From positions 1-53,127 of the forward strand of contig BEHN01000020.1 in the NCBI GenBank assembly GCA_002898535.1: 53,127 nucleotides of DNA. Reading direction: 5' to 3'. The position numbers and the translations under genes were made by a program. The notes beneath the pieces are model-generated. The model saw only the letters and a program-made list of their open reading frames with translations, did no database searches and had not been told where the DNA came from. Origin of the DNA: a bacterium HR11. GTDB lineage: Bacteria > Acidobacteriota > HRBIN11. Positions 1 through 9,418 of this stretch are shown piece by piece; positions within the stretch are counted from its first letter, which is position 1, and each line of letters starts with the position of its first letter.

Positions 1-76
1 GCCACTGCCACAGCCAGACCTGATGGAGGACTGTCTCGGGGATGTCCATGGCGTGACGGCCTTGTTTCAAGCATTC

Positions 77-150
77 GGCAGATGGGCAGGTGGGCAGATG
101 GGCATTTGGCAGATGGGCAGATGGGCAGGTGGGCAGATGGGCAGGTGGGG
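77..150. repeat. period-8 tandem array (GGGCAGAT-type)
   Basis: About nine degenerate octads of the form GGGCAGAT / GGGCAGGT lie in tandem upstream of the first gene. The units diverge but keep the 8-base phase, apart from one interruption near position 105. No reading frame here looks protein-like. It is one of many period-7 or period-8 arrays in the gaps of this window. The units are contiguous with no spacers, so it is not a CRISPR. Confidence 0.85.
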
Positions 151-168
151 CGACGGGCGTCTATCTCC

Positions 169-196
169 GGGACACCGGCCGCCATGCCGGTGTCCC
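169..196. repeat. perfect 11-bp hairpin
   Basis: GGGACACCGGC (169-179) pairs perfectly with GCCGGTGTCCC (186-196) across a 6-base loop. There is no T-tract, so it is not a clear terminator. A second, weaker hairpin-like stretch follows up to about 230. Similar GCCGG-rich hairpins recur in the 30.68-30.77 kb gap. I saw no gene in 1-488 apart from this hairpin, the octad array and the dispersed repeat. Confidence 0.65.
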
Positions 197-239
197 CATG
201 TCCCGGCGCCGCCCGTCATGGCGGTGTCATCCTTAACAA

Positions 240-315
240 GCTTGAAGAATCGAGATCGCCGGGCCACCGTTTTCCCGGATGGGAGCAGCATTTCTCCTAA
301 CCGAACAGCTCTGAT
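240..315 (+). repeat. dispersed ~70-bp repeat, copy 1
   Basis: This diverged copy of the dispersed repeat begins with CTTGAAGAATCG, compared with TTGAAAAATCGT in other copies. It ends near CCTAACCGAACAGCTCTG, compared with CACGAACCGAATGGCTCTG at 27.5 kb. The central part keeps the TTCCCGG/GGGA palindromic theme. Other copies lie near 18.6, 22.5, 25.3, 25.5, 27.45, 32.1, 32.25, 32.3 and 51.8 kb. Confidence 0.55.
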
Positions 316-488
316 AAGACAGCCGACCCGCCGGGGTCCACCCCGGACGGGACACGCGCCTACGGCCCATCGGACGTGCAAGTTCGATGCCGCTGACCCG
401 TCCGACGGTCCGACCCCGGGGCCGTTTGGCTTCCTGACCGAACCCGTTTACCGTATATCGAAGACGACGGATTCGCCCCGGAGGCTCT

Positions 489-1394
489 ATGGCGTGGTAC
501 GGCTGGGCCGGACTGGGCGTGATCGTCCTCGCCAAGGTCGTCCGCTGGGTCGGTGCCCGCTACGGCGTCCTGCCGACCCTCCACCGATGGGTCGCCACGT
601 GGTTTACGCCCATCGTCTGGTGGGGCTACATCCTGTTTCTGGACGCCTGGCTGGCCCGCCGGACGCGTCGGTCCTTCATCCGGGACTTCCCCGGCGAGTT
701 CGTCTTCATGCTCGTCGCCTCCAACGTATGCTGGCTGATTTTTGAGGACTACAACCTGCTCCTGCGGAATTGGGTCTACCTGAACCTCCCGGAGAGTATC
801 GTCGAGGAGTGGGTCGGCTCCTTTTTTGCGTATGCGACCATCTTCCCGGGCATCTTCTGGACGGCCTCGGCCATCGCCCAGCTTTTGGACCTACCCCTGC
901 TGGCCGTTGCTCGGCCCCTGTCGGTGCGGGCCCGACGGCTGTCGATCGGCCTCGGCCTGGCGATGCTCCTGGGGCCCCTGGTCGCCCCGGGCCGGTATCG
1001 ACCCTACCTGTTCGCCCCCGTGTGGCTGGGCTTTATCTTCCTGCTCGATCCCATCAACGAGCGGCTCGGCGGGGTCTCGCTCCTGGCCCAGGCGAAGGCC
1101 CGGAATTTCCAGTGGGTCGGGACGCTCCTGGCGGCCGGCTACGTTTGCGGATTCCTCTGGGAGTACTGGAATTCCTGGGCCGAGACGCGATGGATTTACA
1201 CGATTCCGTTCCCGGCGGTCTTTCGCATCTTCGAGATGCCCGTCCTGGGCTTTCTGGGCTTCGGCCCCTTCGCCCTGGAGTGCTTCTGCATGTACGAGAC
1301 GTGCCGCCTCGTCTGGCGGCGGGCGTTCCGGCGGCCCCGGATGGCCGAGACATTCCTGACGGGGGCCTCGGTGCGGTCCCTGGTCTGGCATTGA
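489..1394 (+). CDS. unknown polytopic membrane protein
   Basis: This 301-residue protein has several hydrophobic segments, probably six to eight membrane helices, starting at residue 7. Aromatic-rich loops contain acidic and Trp/Tyr residues, for example WEYWNSWAETRW near residue 224 and a following stretch rich in Phe, Pro and Gly. The ATG is preceded by GGAGG at 480-484. I do not recognise the family. The conserved-looking polar residues within hydrophobic segments would fit an intramembrane enzyme or carrier, but that is inference. It stands alone upstream of groESL on the same strand, and the groES promoter lies in the 137-bp gap after it, so it is probably a separate transcription unit. 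Confidence 0.8.
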   Translation: MAWYGWAGLGVIVLAKVVRWVGARYGVLPTLHRWVATWFTPIVWWGYILFLDAWLARRTRRSFIRDFPGEFVFMLVASNVCWLIFEDYNLLLRNWVYLNLPESIVEEWVGSFFAYATIFPGIFWTASAIAQLLDLPLLAVARPLSVRARRLSIGLGLAMLLGPLVAPGRYRPYLFAPVWLGFIFLLDPINERLGGVSLLAQAKARNFQWVGTLLAAGYVCGFLWEYWNSWAETRWIYTIPFPAVFRIFEMPVLGFLGFGPFALECFCMYETCRLVWRRAFRRPRMAETFLTGASVRSLVWH

Positions 1395-1447
1395 GGGGGG
1401 CTTCGGGGCGGGGGCCGGTTGGAAGTTCAAGGCCGGACCGGCGGGGC

Positions 1448-1476
1448 TTGACAGGTGGTCCGCCCTGCTTTATATT
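1448..1476 (+). promoter_or_regulatory. groESL promoter (sigma-70 type)
   Basis: TTGACA at 1448-1453 is separated by exactly 17 bases from TATATT at 1471-1476. This is close to the housekeeping sigma consensus and places the transcription start near 1483, about 50 bases before groES. Confidence 0.85.
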
Positions 1477-1491
1477 TTAAGGCTAAACATT

Positions 1492-1512
1492 CTTGAGTCC
1501 CCCCTACTCAAT
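1492..1512 (+). promoter_or_regulatory. HAIR-like HspR operator upstream of groES
   Basis: CTTGAGT (1492-1498), seven bases, then ACTCAAT (1506-1512) matches the known HspR-associated inverted repeat CTTGAGT-N7-ACTCAAG at 13 of 14 positions. It lies just after the predicted transcription start, where a bound repressor would block initiation or clearance. A dnaK-linked hspR gene is present at 44736-45176. No CIRCE element (the HrcA site) is visible. Confidence 0.8.
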
Positions 1513-1531
1513 GCCACTCGGGAGGTGGTCT

Positions 1532-1831
1532 ATGGCGTGGCAGTTGCGTCCCCTTTATGATCGGGTCGTCGCCAAGCGCATCGAGCCCAAAGAGGAAGTG
1601 CGGGGCGGGATCATCATTCCCGACGTGGCCCGGGAGAAGCCGATGCTGGCGGAAGTCGTCGCCGTCGGGACGGGTCGGGTCCTGGAGAACGGCAAGGTCC
1701 TTCCCTTAGACGTCCAGCCCGGCCAGAAGGTCCTGATCGGCAAGTACGCTGGCTCGGAGATCAAGATCGACGGCGTCGAGTATGTGATCTTGCGGGAGGA
1801 CGAGATCCTGGGCGTCGTCGTGGAGGAGTGA
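1532..1831 (+). CDS. groES: co-chaperonin GroES (Hsp10)
   Basis: This 99-residue protein forms the heptameric lid of the GroEL folding chamber in the cytoplasm. The N-terminus has the typical LRPLYDRVVAKR block, followed by the mobile loop (about residues 18-33) with the hydrophobic III tripeptide that docks on GroEL. The length is normal. An in-frame TTG at 1493 would add 13 residues, but it overlaps the HAIR operator, whereas the ATG at 1532 has a GGGAGGTGG ribosome site at 1520-1528, so I chose 1532. It is followed 195 bases later by groEL, presumably on the same transcript. Confidence 0.97.
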   Translation: MAWQLRPLYDRVVAKRIEPKEEVRGGIIIPDVAREKPMLAEVVAVGTGRVLENGKVLPLDVQPGQKVLIGKYAGSEIKIDGVEYVILREDEILGVVVEE

Positions 1832-1895
1832 AAGTGGGTCCCGACCCCGACGCGGGGCGGGGACGACCCGACCGGGTCGAGCCTGCTAATCGTGA

Positions 1896-3640
<1,745 letters not shown>

Positions 3641-3654
3641 TTCCTCCTATCCCC

Positions 3655-3692
3655 CGCTACGGGTCCGGTCCCACGGACCCGTAGCGTTACCC
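3655..3692 (+). terminator. groESL terminator hairpin
   Basis: A perfect 13-bp stem, CGCTACGGGTCCG (3655-3667) with CGGACCCGTAGCG (3674-3686), encloses a 6-base loop 14 bases after the groEL stop. The T-tract is weak (TTAC, then ACTCTTT), so it may be a terminator or an mRNA-stabilising end. Confidence 0.75.
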
Positions 3693-3700
3693 CACTCTTT

Positions 3701-3745
3701 AGACCACGGACCATAGACCGTGGACCTTGGACCCATAGACCTTGG
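3701..3745. repeat. period-7 array (GGACCAT/AGACCAT-type)
   Basis: Degenerate heptads of the GACCATA/GACCTTG kind follow the groESL terminator. This is a one-armed relative of the palindromic elements at 19.3, 25.1 and 27.3 kb and lacks their core. The gap up to 3802 holds nothing else I can identify. Confidence 0.7.
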
Positions 3746-3802
3746 CCGCCCGGCCGCCTCGGGTCTCCATTCTCCTTTTGAGGGGTTGCGGTTTTCAAAG
3801 CC

Positions 3803-4531
3803 TCATGCCCCATGATTCCCTATCCCCTCCTTTCGGCCGGCCCAGTCAGGCTTCCGGGCCAGGTACAGGGTCGCCACGCCGCCGGCCAGGGGTCGTAGCG
3901 TCGTCGGCTGGAAGCCGGCCTGCGTCAACCATGCCTGGAGGGCCTCGTAGTGAGGGAAGGCCTGAATGCTCTGCCGCAGGTACTCATAGGGCGCCCGGTG
4001 ACCCGTGATCCATCCGCCCAGGACGGGCAAGACCCGGTTCAGGTAAAGGCTGAAGGCCCATCGCCAGGGCCGCCATCGGGGCAGGGTAAACTCCAAGACG
4101 GCGAGCCATCCGCCGGGTTGCAGGACTCGGAAGAACTCCCGGAGTCCTTCGAGGGGGTCCGTCAGGTTCCGCAGGCCGAAGGCGATCGTCACGGCGTCGA
4201 AGGCGTCGGCCCGGAAGGGGAGCCGCAGGGCGTCAGCCTCGACCCAGGCGACGGCCACGCCTCGCCGCCGGGCCTTGTGACGGGCGAGGGTCAGCATCGG
4301 CCGGCTGAAGTCGAGGCCGACCCGGAGACCCAAGGGCCGTCGAAAGCATAAGAGGGAATCCCCACTGCCGGTGCACACGTCGAGGACGGCGGCGTCGGCG
4401 TCGAGGGGCAGACTGCGGGCCATCGTTCGCCGCCACCGGAGGTCGAGACCCAAGCTCAACCAGCGGTTGGCCCGGTCGTAGCGGGCGGCGATGGTATCGA
4501 ACATCTCTCGAATTTCCAAGGCTCGGCCCAT
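3803..4531 (-). CDS. UbiE/MenG-family methyltransferase
   Basis: This 242-residue class I SAM-dependent methyltransferase is of the type that C-methylates demethylmenaquinone or the ubiquinone precursor at the membrane. The N-terminal MFDTIAARYDRAN block and following LSLGLDLRWRR are the UbiE/COQ5 signature. The SAM motif is DVCTGSGD, and FGLRNLTDP plus RVLQPGGWLAVLEF are the later family motifs. I use the ATG at 4531. A TTG 12 codons upstream is possible, and neither has a strong ribosome site. The last residues (after about RKPDW) are low-complexity and look like heptad-array sequence taken into the frame. It is the last gene of the minus-strand cluster. The quinone type is not decided by sequence, but menaquinone would fit. 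Confidence 0.85.
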   Translation of the reverse strand: MGRALEIREMFDTIAARYDRANRWLSLGLDLRWRRTMARSLPLDADAAVLDVCTGSGDSLLCFRRPLGLRVGLDFSRPMLTLARHKARRRGVAVAWVEADALRLPFRADAFDAVTIAFGLRNLTDPLEGLREFFRVLQPGGWLAVLEFTLPRWRPWRWAFSLYLNRVLPVLGGWITGHRAPYEYLRQSIQAFPHYEALQAWLTQAGFQPTTLRPLAGGVATLYLARKPDWAGRKEGIGNHGA

Positions 4532-4590
4532 CGTTCCGGGATGGGGGAATTCCAGCCCCGCTCGCAAGGGGCAGGGTCATATGCGAGACG

Positions 4591-6270
4591 TCATCCAGGC
4601 CCCGAGCCCCGGGACCCGGCTCCCCCTATGGTCCGCTCCCGGGCCTGGGCCGCCACGTCCAGCCAGAAGGCCATCCCGTGGACCGTCCAGGCAAAGAGCG
4701 TCACGCCCCACATCGTCAGGTATAGCCCGCCCCATAGGAACAAGCGAGTTTCACCCACTGCCTCGATGCGGGCCAGCCAGCCGGGCGACAGGAGGCTCCC
4801 CCAGACCCGGGCCGGCGGCGTCCGGTATATCACGTACGTCAGGCCCGTGGCGAGCATGGCTGTCCCCCAAAGCAGGGACCCCTGGACGGCGTGGCCCCGC
4901 CAGAAGCGAGAGGCGCCTGGGATCAGGAAGCCGAGGCCCCGAGCGACCCAACGACCGATCTGCCCGAGACGGTCGTGCAGATACCGTAAGGCTCCGCCGA
5001 CGAAAAGCAGGACTCCGAACCCGAGACCCCACCAGGGGATCCGGCGGACGACCCACATGCCCATCAAGTGGCCGGCATTCTTCAGAATGGCAGGCCATCG
5101 GGCCGAGGCCGATAGGGTATGAAGTTCCGGCCATGTCGGTACGGGTGGGATCAATCGGTCTGGCACCAGGTCCCGCCAGGGTCCGATGAGGTAGGGCGCC
5201 GTCTGACGGACGTCGTCAAGGCGGTCGACGTCCCGGGCCAGCAAGGCCCGATCATATTCCAGGACGGGACTATCGCCGCGGACCTGGGACCAGAGTTCCG
5301 GCGAGCGGAGCAGGTAAGCCTGCCAGCGGATCGACAGGGCGCGCAGGGCTCGGGGTAGGTCCCGAGGCTCGGTCGCTGGCCTGAACAAGGCGTCCCAGGG
5401 TGGCGGCGGTCGCCGGATGAAACCGTCCCGCAGGAGCGAATCCCGCAGGACCTGCCAGGTCGAGAAGGCGCTAACGTACCAAGTCTGTAGGATGGCCAGG
5501 ACTCCAGCCAAGACGCCGGCGCCTAAAAGGAGTCCCACCCATATCCGAATTGGCCGGGTTGACCGAGGCGAGGCTCCCAGGGTCATCCCGAGGGCCAGAC
5601 CGGCGGCGACGACCCACCCCCAGACGTCCAGGGCCGATTCGAGGAGCGTCACTCGGGCCCGCCACTCCAGAGGTGCCACGCGGTAGGCCGCAAAGTCTCG
5701 GGCCAGGACCCGCTCCGTCTCCCGGATTCGCAGGTCCCAATCGACCGCACCCTGCTGTCGAAAGGTCTCGGCCAGGAGGCCGCTACGCACGCCTCGGTCC
5801 CAGAGGTTCGGCGTCCAGACGGATGCCCGAAGGAAGCGTTCGGCTAAAGCCGGCGTGACGCCCTGGTGAGCATACTCGGCTTCCCAGAGGCGCCACCACG
5901 GGAAAGCCTCAGGGGCCTGAGCATACACCGGGATGCCACCCTTTCGCAGATAGGTCCTCAAGCCCGCGGACCAGGCTTGCTGGGCAAGATCCTCCGCTCC
6001 ACAGAAATGCAGGACGTAAGCGGCCGCCTGGAGGGGTTCCCAAGCGCCCCGGGCCGACCAGCCCCGGATATGGACTTCCCACGTCTCGGCCGACCATTCG
6101 GGCCATCCGTCCGGGAGCCACGGCCGAGCGGCCGGAACCAGCCAGCGGAGACCCTCGGGAGACAGACAGACGCCGGGATAGGTGCCTCCCCCATAGGCCG
6201 ACGCGCTAAGCCCAATCCACAGACCCAGCCAGCCCACCGCCCACCGGCACAGACGACTGCGCATACCCAA
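4591..6270 (-). CDS. unknown large membrane protein with signal peptide
   Basis: This 559-residue protein starts with a signal peptide or anchor (CRWAVGWLGLWIGL). A soluble Trp-rich region of about 180 residues follows, which may form helical repeats. Two hydrophobic segments lie near residues 215-265, a second soluble block spans about 270-400, and three to four more membrane segments lie between about 410 and 545. I do not recognise the family. It begins three bases after the secretin stop codon on the same strand, so co-translation with the secretin is likely, and an envelope role is inferred. The C-terminal GAGSRGSGPG tail is encoded by a period-7 GC-rich array (about 4598-4626). The same residue pattern recurs in a loop of the GT-C enzyme at 35364. 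Confidence 0.8.
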   Translation of the reverse strand: MGMRSRLCRWAVGWLGLWIGLSASAYGGGTYPGVCLSPEGLRWLVPAARPWLPDGWPEWSAETWEVHIRGWSARGAWEPLQAAAYVLHFCGAEDLAQQAWSAGLRTYLRKGGIPVYAQAPEAFPWWRLWEAEYAHQGVTPALAERFLRASVWTPNLWDRGVRSGLLAETFRQQGAVDWDLRIRETERVLARDFAAYRVAPLEWRARVTLLESALDVWGWVVAAGLALGMTLGASPRSTRPIRIWVGLLLGAGVLAGVLAILQTWYVSAFSTWQVLRDSLLRDGFIRRPPPPWDALFRPATEPRDLPRALRALSIRWQAYLLRSPELWSQVRGDSPVLEYDRALLARDVDRLDDVRQTAPYLIGPWRDLVPDRLIPPVPTWPELHTLSASARWPAILKNAGHLMGMWVVRRIPWWGLGFGVLLFVGGALRYLHDRLGQIGRWVARGLGFLIPGASRFWRGHAVQGSLLWGTAMLATGLTYVIYRTPPARVWGSLLSPGWLARIEAVGETRLFLWGGLYLTMWGVTLFAWTVHGMAFWLDVAAQARERTIGGAGSRGSGPG

Positions 6271-6273
6271 ACC

Positions 6274-7974
6274 TCATCGGGGCGGCTTTTCCCGGTCCCC
6301 CGGCGGGGTCGGCGGCTGGGGGATGGGGAAGATCGACGGCGGCGCCGTCGGAGCCCCGCCGCTGGGGGCCGGGACCTCGATGGCCTGGTACTGGACGGGC
6401 GCTCGGGGGCGGACCAAGTAGGGCGTCAGTAGGACGATGATCTCGTTTTCCTCCCGCTCCCGGGAATGACGACTCAGCAGACCCCCCAAGAGAGGAACCG
6501 ACTCAAGTCCCGGCAGACCCTCGATGACGTCCCGGAGCTGTTCCCGGATGAGGCCGGCGATCAGGCTCGTTTCGTTCGGGCGCAGGCGGATCGTCTTCTC
6601 GATCCGGCTCGTCGAAAACACGGGGGCGCCCCCGAAGCCCTGTCCGGCGACGGAACTGCTTTCGACGATGACCTGAATCGTGATGTCCCCGTTCTCGTGA
6701 ACCTTTGGCGTCAGGTCGATGTTCAGGCCGATGACGCGATAGATGAAGGACGTGATGGGCTGGGTGGCGGGACCGCCCGTGGCGAAGGGGACGAAGGTCG
6801 TCTGGGGTACGGGGATTTCGCTACCGAAGCGAATCCGCCCGGGGACGCCCTCGACGGTCCGGACCGGGACGCTCTGAAGGAGACGGGCATGAGTCGACTG
6901 CTTGAGCAGACGGGCGACCAACGACGGCAGATTGACCAGGGCAAAGTCGGACCGACTCAGGATCGGCCCCGGGTCGAGTTGAATCTTGGGCTCCGGTTGA
7001 AGCGCCGACTCGACGCCGGGGACGCCCGGCGAGGCGACCTGAAGGCCATACTGCTGAAGCAGGGAACGGTTGATTTCTAAGATGTCCATGTGGATCAAGA
7101 CCTCGGCCGGAGCCACGTCGACCTGGGCGATGAGCCGGGCGGCCGCTTCGACCTGGTCCCGGGCGCCGACGACCGTGATCGTCTCCTGCTGGGGGTCCGT
7201 GGCGACGTAATCGAGGCGGAGGGTCTGCCGGAGGACCTGGAGGACGTTAGCGGCGCGGGTGTACTCGATACGGAACGTATACATCCAGTAATCCTGATAC
7301 CGCTGGCGCTTTTCCGGCGTGTCCGGGGCGACGACCAGCGTGCGGGCATCTAAGAATCGGAAGAACAAGCCGTAATTTCGGGCCAACTGGGTCAGGGCCT
7401 GTTCGAGCGTCGTGTCTGCAAATTGCACGGTCACGGGCGTCGACGGGACGTCCGGGTCTACGACTAACTGCAAGTGCAGGACCTGGGCCAGACTCTTGAG
7501 GACCGTCGGCAGGGGCGCCCCCGAGAAGTTCATGTTCGTGATGGGCCGACGCAGGACCTCCTCCGGCGGGGTTGTAAACTGCAGGGTCGGCCCCGGCGCC
7601 GGCGGCGGCGTCGGGGCCGGTTTTAAGCGCTGACGGAGGTCCTGGAGATACTGCTGGATCTCGGCGTTCGTCGGGTCCAGGTCGGCGGCCGTCTCGAGCT
7701 CGACGAGGGCCCGTTCGAGGTCGCCCGCCCGTTCGGCCTGATGGGCCCGTAAGAGATGCGTCTGGGCCGCCCGGAGGCGGACCCACCAGTAGCGGGTCTG
7801 GAACTCCAGCCGCTCCGGGGACTGCTGGACCAGACGGCTGTAGAGAGCGACGGCCTCGTCCCAGGCCTGGCGGCGGAAGGCCCGGTCGGCTTCCCGTTCG
7901 AGTCGGGACGGATAGGCGCAGGCCGAGGCCAGCAGGCCGACCATTCCCAGCGTCCAGGCGAGGCGACGGGTCAT
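6274..7974 (-). CDS. lipoprotein secretin (GspD/PilQ superfamily)
   Basis: This 566-residue outer-membrane pore subunit is of the family used by type II secretion and type IV pili. The precursor has a lipobox, LLASAC, with Cys at residue 19. A TPR-like helical region (about 20-130) is followed by a Pro-rich linker, two or more N-domain/STN-like modules (about 150-310) and a C-terminal secretin domain with the conserved VPLLGGLLSR and ENEIIVLLTPYLV blocks. The start at 7974 is chosen for the GGAAGG ribosome site and the ideal signal peptide; an upstream in-frame ATG at 7998 is less likely. TPR plus secretin on a lipidated protein resembles Tad/RcpA-like or GspD-like variants. No other secretion-system gene is adjacent, so the system it serves is unknown. 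Confidence 0.88.
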   Translation of the reverse strand: MTRRLAWTLGMVGLLASACAYPSRLEREADRAFRRQAWDEAVALYSRLVQQSPERLEFQTRYWWVRLRAAQTHLLRAHQAERAGDLERALVELETAADLDPTNAEIQQYLQDLRQRLKPAPTPPPAPGPTLQFTTPPEEVLRRPITNMNFSGAPLPTVLKSLAQVLHLQLVVDPDVPSTPVTVQFADTTLEQALTQLARNYGLFFRFLDARTLVVAPDTPEKRQRYQDYWMYTFRIEYTRAANVLQVLRQTLRLDYVATDPQQETITVVGARDQVEAAARLIAQVDVAPAEVLIHMDILEINRSLLQQYGLQVASPGVPGVESALQPEPKIQLDPGPILSRSDFALVNLPSLVARLLKQSTHARLLQSVPVRTVEGVPGRIRFGSEIPVPQTTFVPFATGGPATQPITSFIYRVIGLNIDLTPKVHENGDITIQVIVESSSVAGQGFGGAPVFSTSRIEKTIRLRPNETSLIAGLIREQLRDVIEGLPGLESVPLLGGLLSRHSREREENEIIVLLTPYLVRPRAPVQYQAIEVPAPSGGAPTAPPSIFPIPQPPTPPGDREKPPR

Positions 7975-8064
7975 AGCGCCTTCCCCCACGGTGCGCATGG
8001 AAGCATTATAGTCCACGGTCCCTCGGGACGGCTATGAAACCCGTCGCCCCGTCGCCGGCCCGGG

Positions 8065-8733
8065 TTAGCGTTGGGCACCCCGGATAAGCCCAAATAGAGC
8101 CAAACCGCCCAGGGCCATGAGGGCCCCGACACAGAGGCACACGACCCCAATGGGGATCAGGACGGCCAGAGCCGCTTTCCCCGTCGTCGTGCGATGGGCC
8201 TCCCGAAGACCCACGATGCTCAGGTAGATCCACCACAGGAAACCGACCAGTCCGCCCAAGACGGGGATGACCTGGGCCAAGTTGTTGACGCTGGCATAGG
8301 CCAAAACCCGAAAGGTCGCCTCCCACGGCTGGGTCGCCGCCTTCAGGAGGACCAGCATGAGGTGGAAGATCAGCGTGCCGATGAGTAGCCCCACGACCAG
8401 GCCGATCGGGGTGAAGAAGATGACCCCGATCAGGCCCATCCCGCCGCCCACGAGACCGGAGAGCAGGCCACCCCCCCGGGCGCCGAGCAGAGATGTCAGA
8501 GAGAATTGAAACAGCATGTTGTAGATCCAGCCGAAAATCGCCCCGATGTATGCGCAGATCAGGGCAAACAGGAAGGGCTTCAGGTAATTGCCCGTCGTCG
8601 GGGCCATGCGCCGGAAAAAGTCGGTCGCCCCCGTCACGAGGAGCTTGACCGAATCCAACCAGCCCTGGACCGGCGACGCGCCGGCCGCCTCCCACGGGAC
8701 GGCGCCTTCTGTGGGTTCATAGGGAGTCGCCAT
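8065..8733 (-). CDS. Yip1-domain membrane protein
   Basis: This 222-residue protein has about five membrane helices. It starts with a soluble region of about 45 residues containing VQGWLDSVKLLVTGATDFFRRM, a typical lead-in for bacterial Yip1-domain proteins, and then has Gly-rich helices. Bacterial members have no settled function. It lies between the secretin and the thioesterase in the same-strand cluster, with a good ribosome site (GAGGAGGG) upstream. Confidence 0.75.
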   Translation of the reverse strand: MATPYEPTEGAVPWEAAGASPVQGWLDSVKLLVTGATDFFRRMAPTTGNYLKPFLFALICAYIGAIFGWIYNMLFQFSLTSLLGARGGGLLSGLVGGGMGLIGVIFFTPIGLVVGLLIGTLIFHLMLVLLKAATQPWEATFRVLAYASVNNLAQVIPVLGGLVGFLWWIYLSIVGLREAHRTTTGKAALAVLIPIGVVCLCVGALMALGGLALFGLIRGAQR

Positions 8734-8751
8734 GGAAATCCCTCCTCACTC

Positions 8752-8786
8752 GATAAGGCAGTAGGGCAATAAGGCAGTAAGGCAGG
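8752..8786. repeat. period-8 array (AGGCAGTA-type)
   Basis: About four octads of AGGCAGTA/GGGCAATA lie immediately upstream of the ribosome site of the Yip1-like gene, in the 85-bp gap after the thioesterase gene. Confidence 0.75.
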
Positions 8787-8818
8787 GGGGCCGATGAGGG
8801 GTATGAGGACGCTCGTCG

Positions 8819-9295
8819 TCATGGGAGCGTCGGGCGGTCGCCCCCCGTCGGCTCGTCGGCGGGCGAGTCCCCCAGCCGCAAGAAGGTGGCGACCCCCAAA
8901 GCGCACAGGGTATCCCCCTCTCCCCAGACGTGACAGACCGTGACCGCCGTGCGCTTCCCCAGGTGAACCAGACGGGCGTGGGCCTGAACGGCCCCGCCCC
9001 GGATGGGCCGAAAGTAGTTGACCTTCATCTCCAGCGTACGGATTTCCGTCCATGCAGACATGGCGCTGAAAACGGCCAGGGCGCTGGCGACGTCGATGAG
9101 ACTGGCCACGATCCCGCCGTGGAGGAGACCGGCGACCTGGAGCATCTCGGGGCGCACGGGAAGTCGGACCTGACTGTGGCCCGGTTGGAGGTCGACGACC
9201 TGCACCCCCAGCCAACGCAGGAAGGGCATATTCCCGATGACCTGCTGGACGGATTCCAGCCAGTCCGCGGTCGGACGCCCGGGGCCTTTCACCAT
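8819..9295 (-). CDS. PaaI/YigI-type hotdog-fold thioesterase
   Basis: This 158-residue protein is a probable acyl-CoA thioesterase. The hotdog core is recognisable, with the helix motif GLLHGGIVASLIDVASALAV carrying HGG and the downstream Asp. A second family block follows, LEMKVNYFRPI. The ATG at 9295 has a GAGGGTGG ribosome site and gives a normal length; starts at 9352 or 9376 would add residues without family resemblance. Substrate unknown. It sits just downstream of the giant TamB-Omp85 gene in the same orientation. A link to lipid supply for the envelope is speculation. Confidence 0.82.
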   Translation of the reverse strand: MVKGPGRPTADWLESVQQVIGNMPFLRWLGVQVVDLQPGHSQVRLPVRPEMLQVAGLLHGGIVASLIDVASALAVFSAMSAWTEIRTLEMKVNYFRPIRGGAVQAHARLVHLGKRTAVTVCHVWGEGDTLCALGVATFLRLGDSPADEPTGGDRPTLP

Positions 9296-9379
9296 GCGGC
9301 CACCCTCACAGCCCCGCAGGGCCTCTTCATTGTATCCGTTGGCCGTCGGCATTATCAACCGGCCCAGCGATATCACCTG

Positions 9380-9418
9380 CCGAACTCCCGAATTCCCGAA
9401 CGGCCGAACTCCCGAAAT
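9380..9418. repeat. period-8 array (CCGAACTC-type) abutting a stop codon
   Basis: Five octads of CCGAACTC/CCGAATTC type end where the stop codon (TAA, complement of 9419-9421) of the TamB-Omp85 gene begins. Related octads appear in the 30.48-30.95 kb gap and near 39.0 kb. Confidence 0.85.

Noticed and set aside
77-150. Possible CRISPR array
   Set aside because: The units are 8 bases, contiguous and degenerate. There are no 25-40-base repeats separated by unique spacers, and no cas gene is present.
1440-1531. CIRCE (HrcA) operator upstream of groES
   Set aside because: The TTAGCACTC-N9-GAGTGCTAA motif is absent. The inverted repeat present is the HAIR type.
1493-1531. Earlier TTG start for groES
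   Set aside because: It would begin inside the HAIR-like operator and lacks a ribosome site. The ATG at 1532 has a strong one and fits the family N-terminus.
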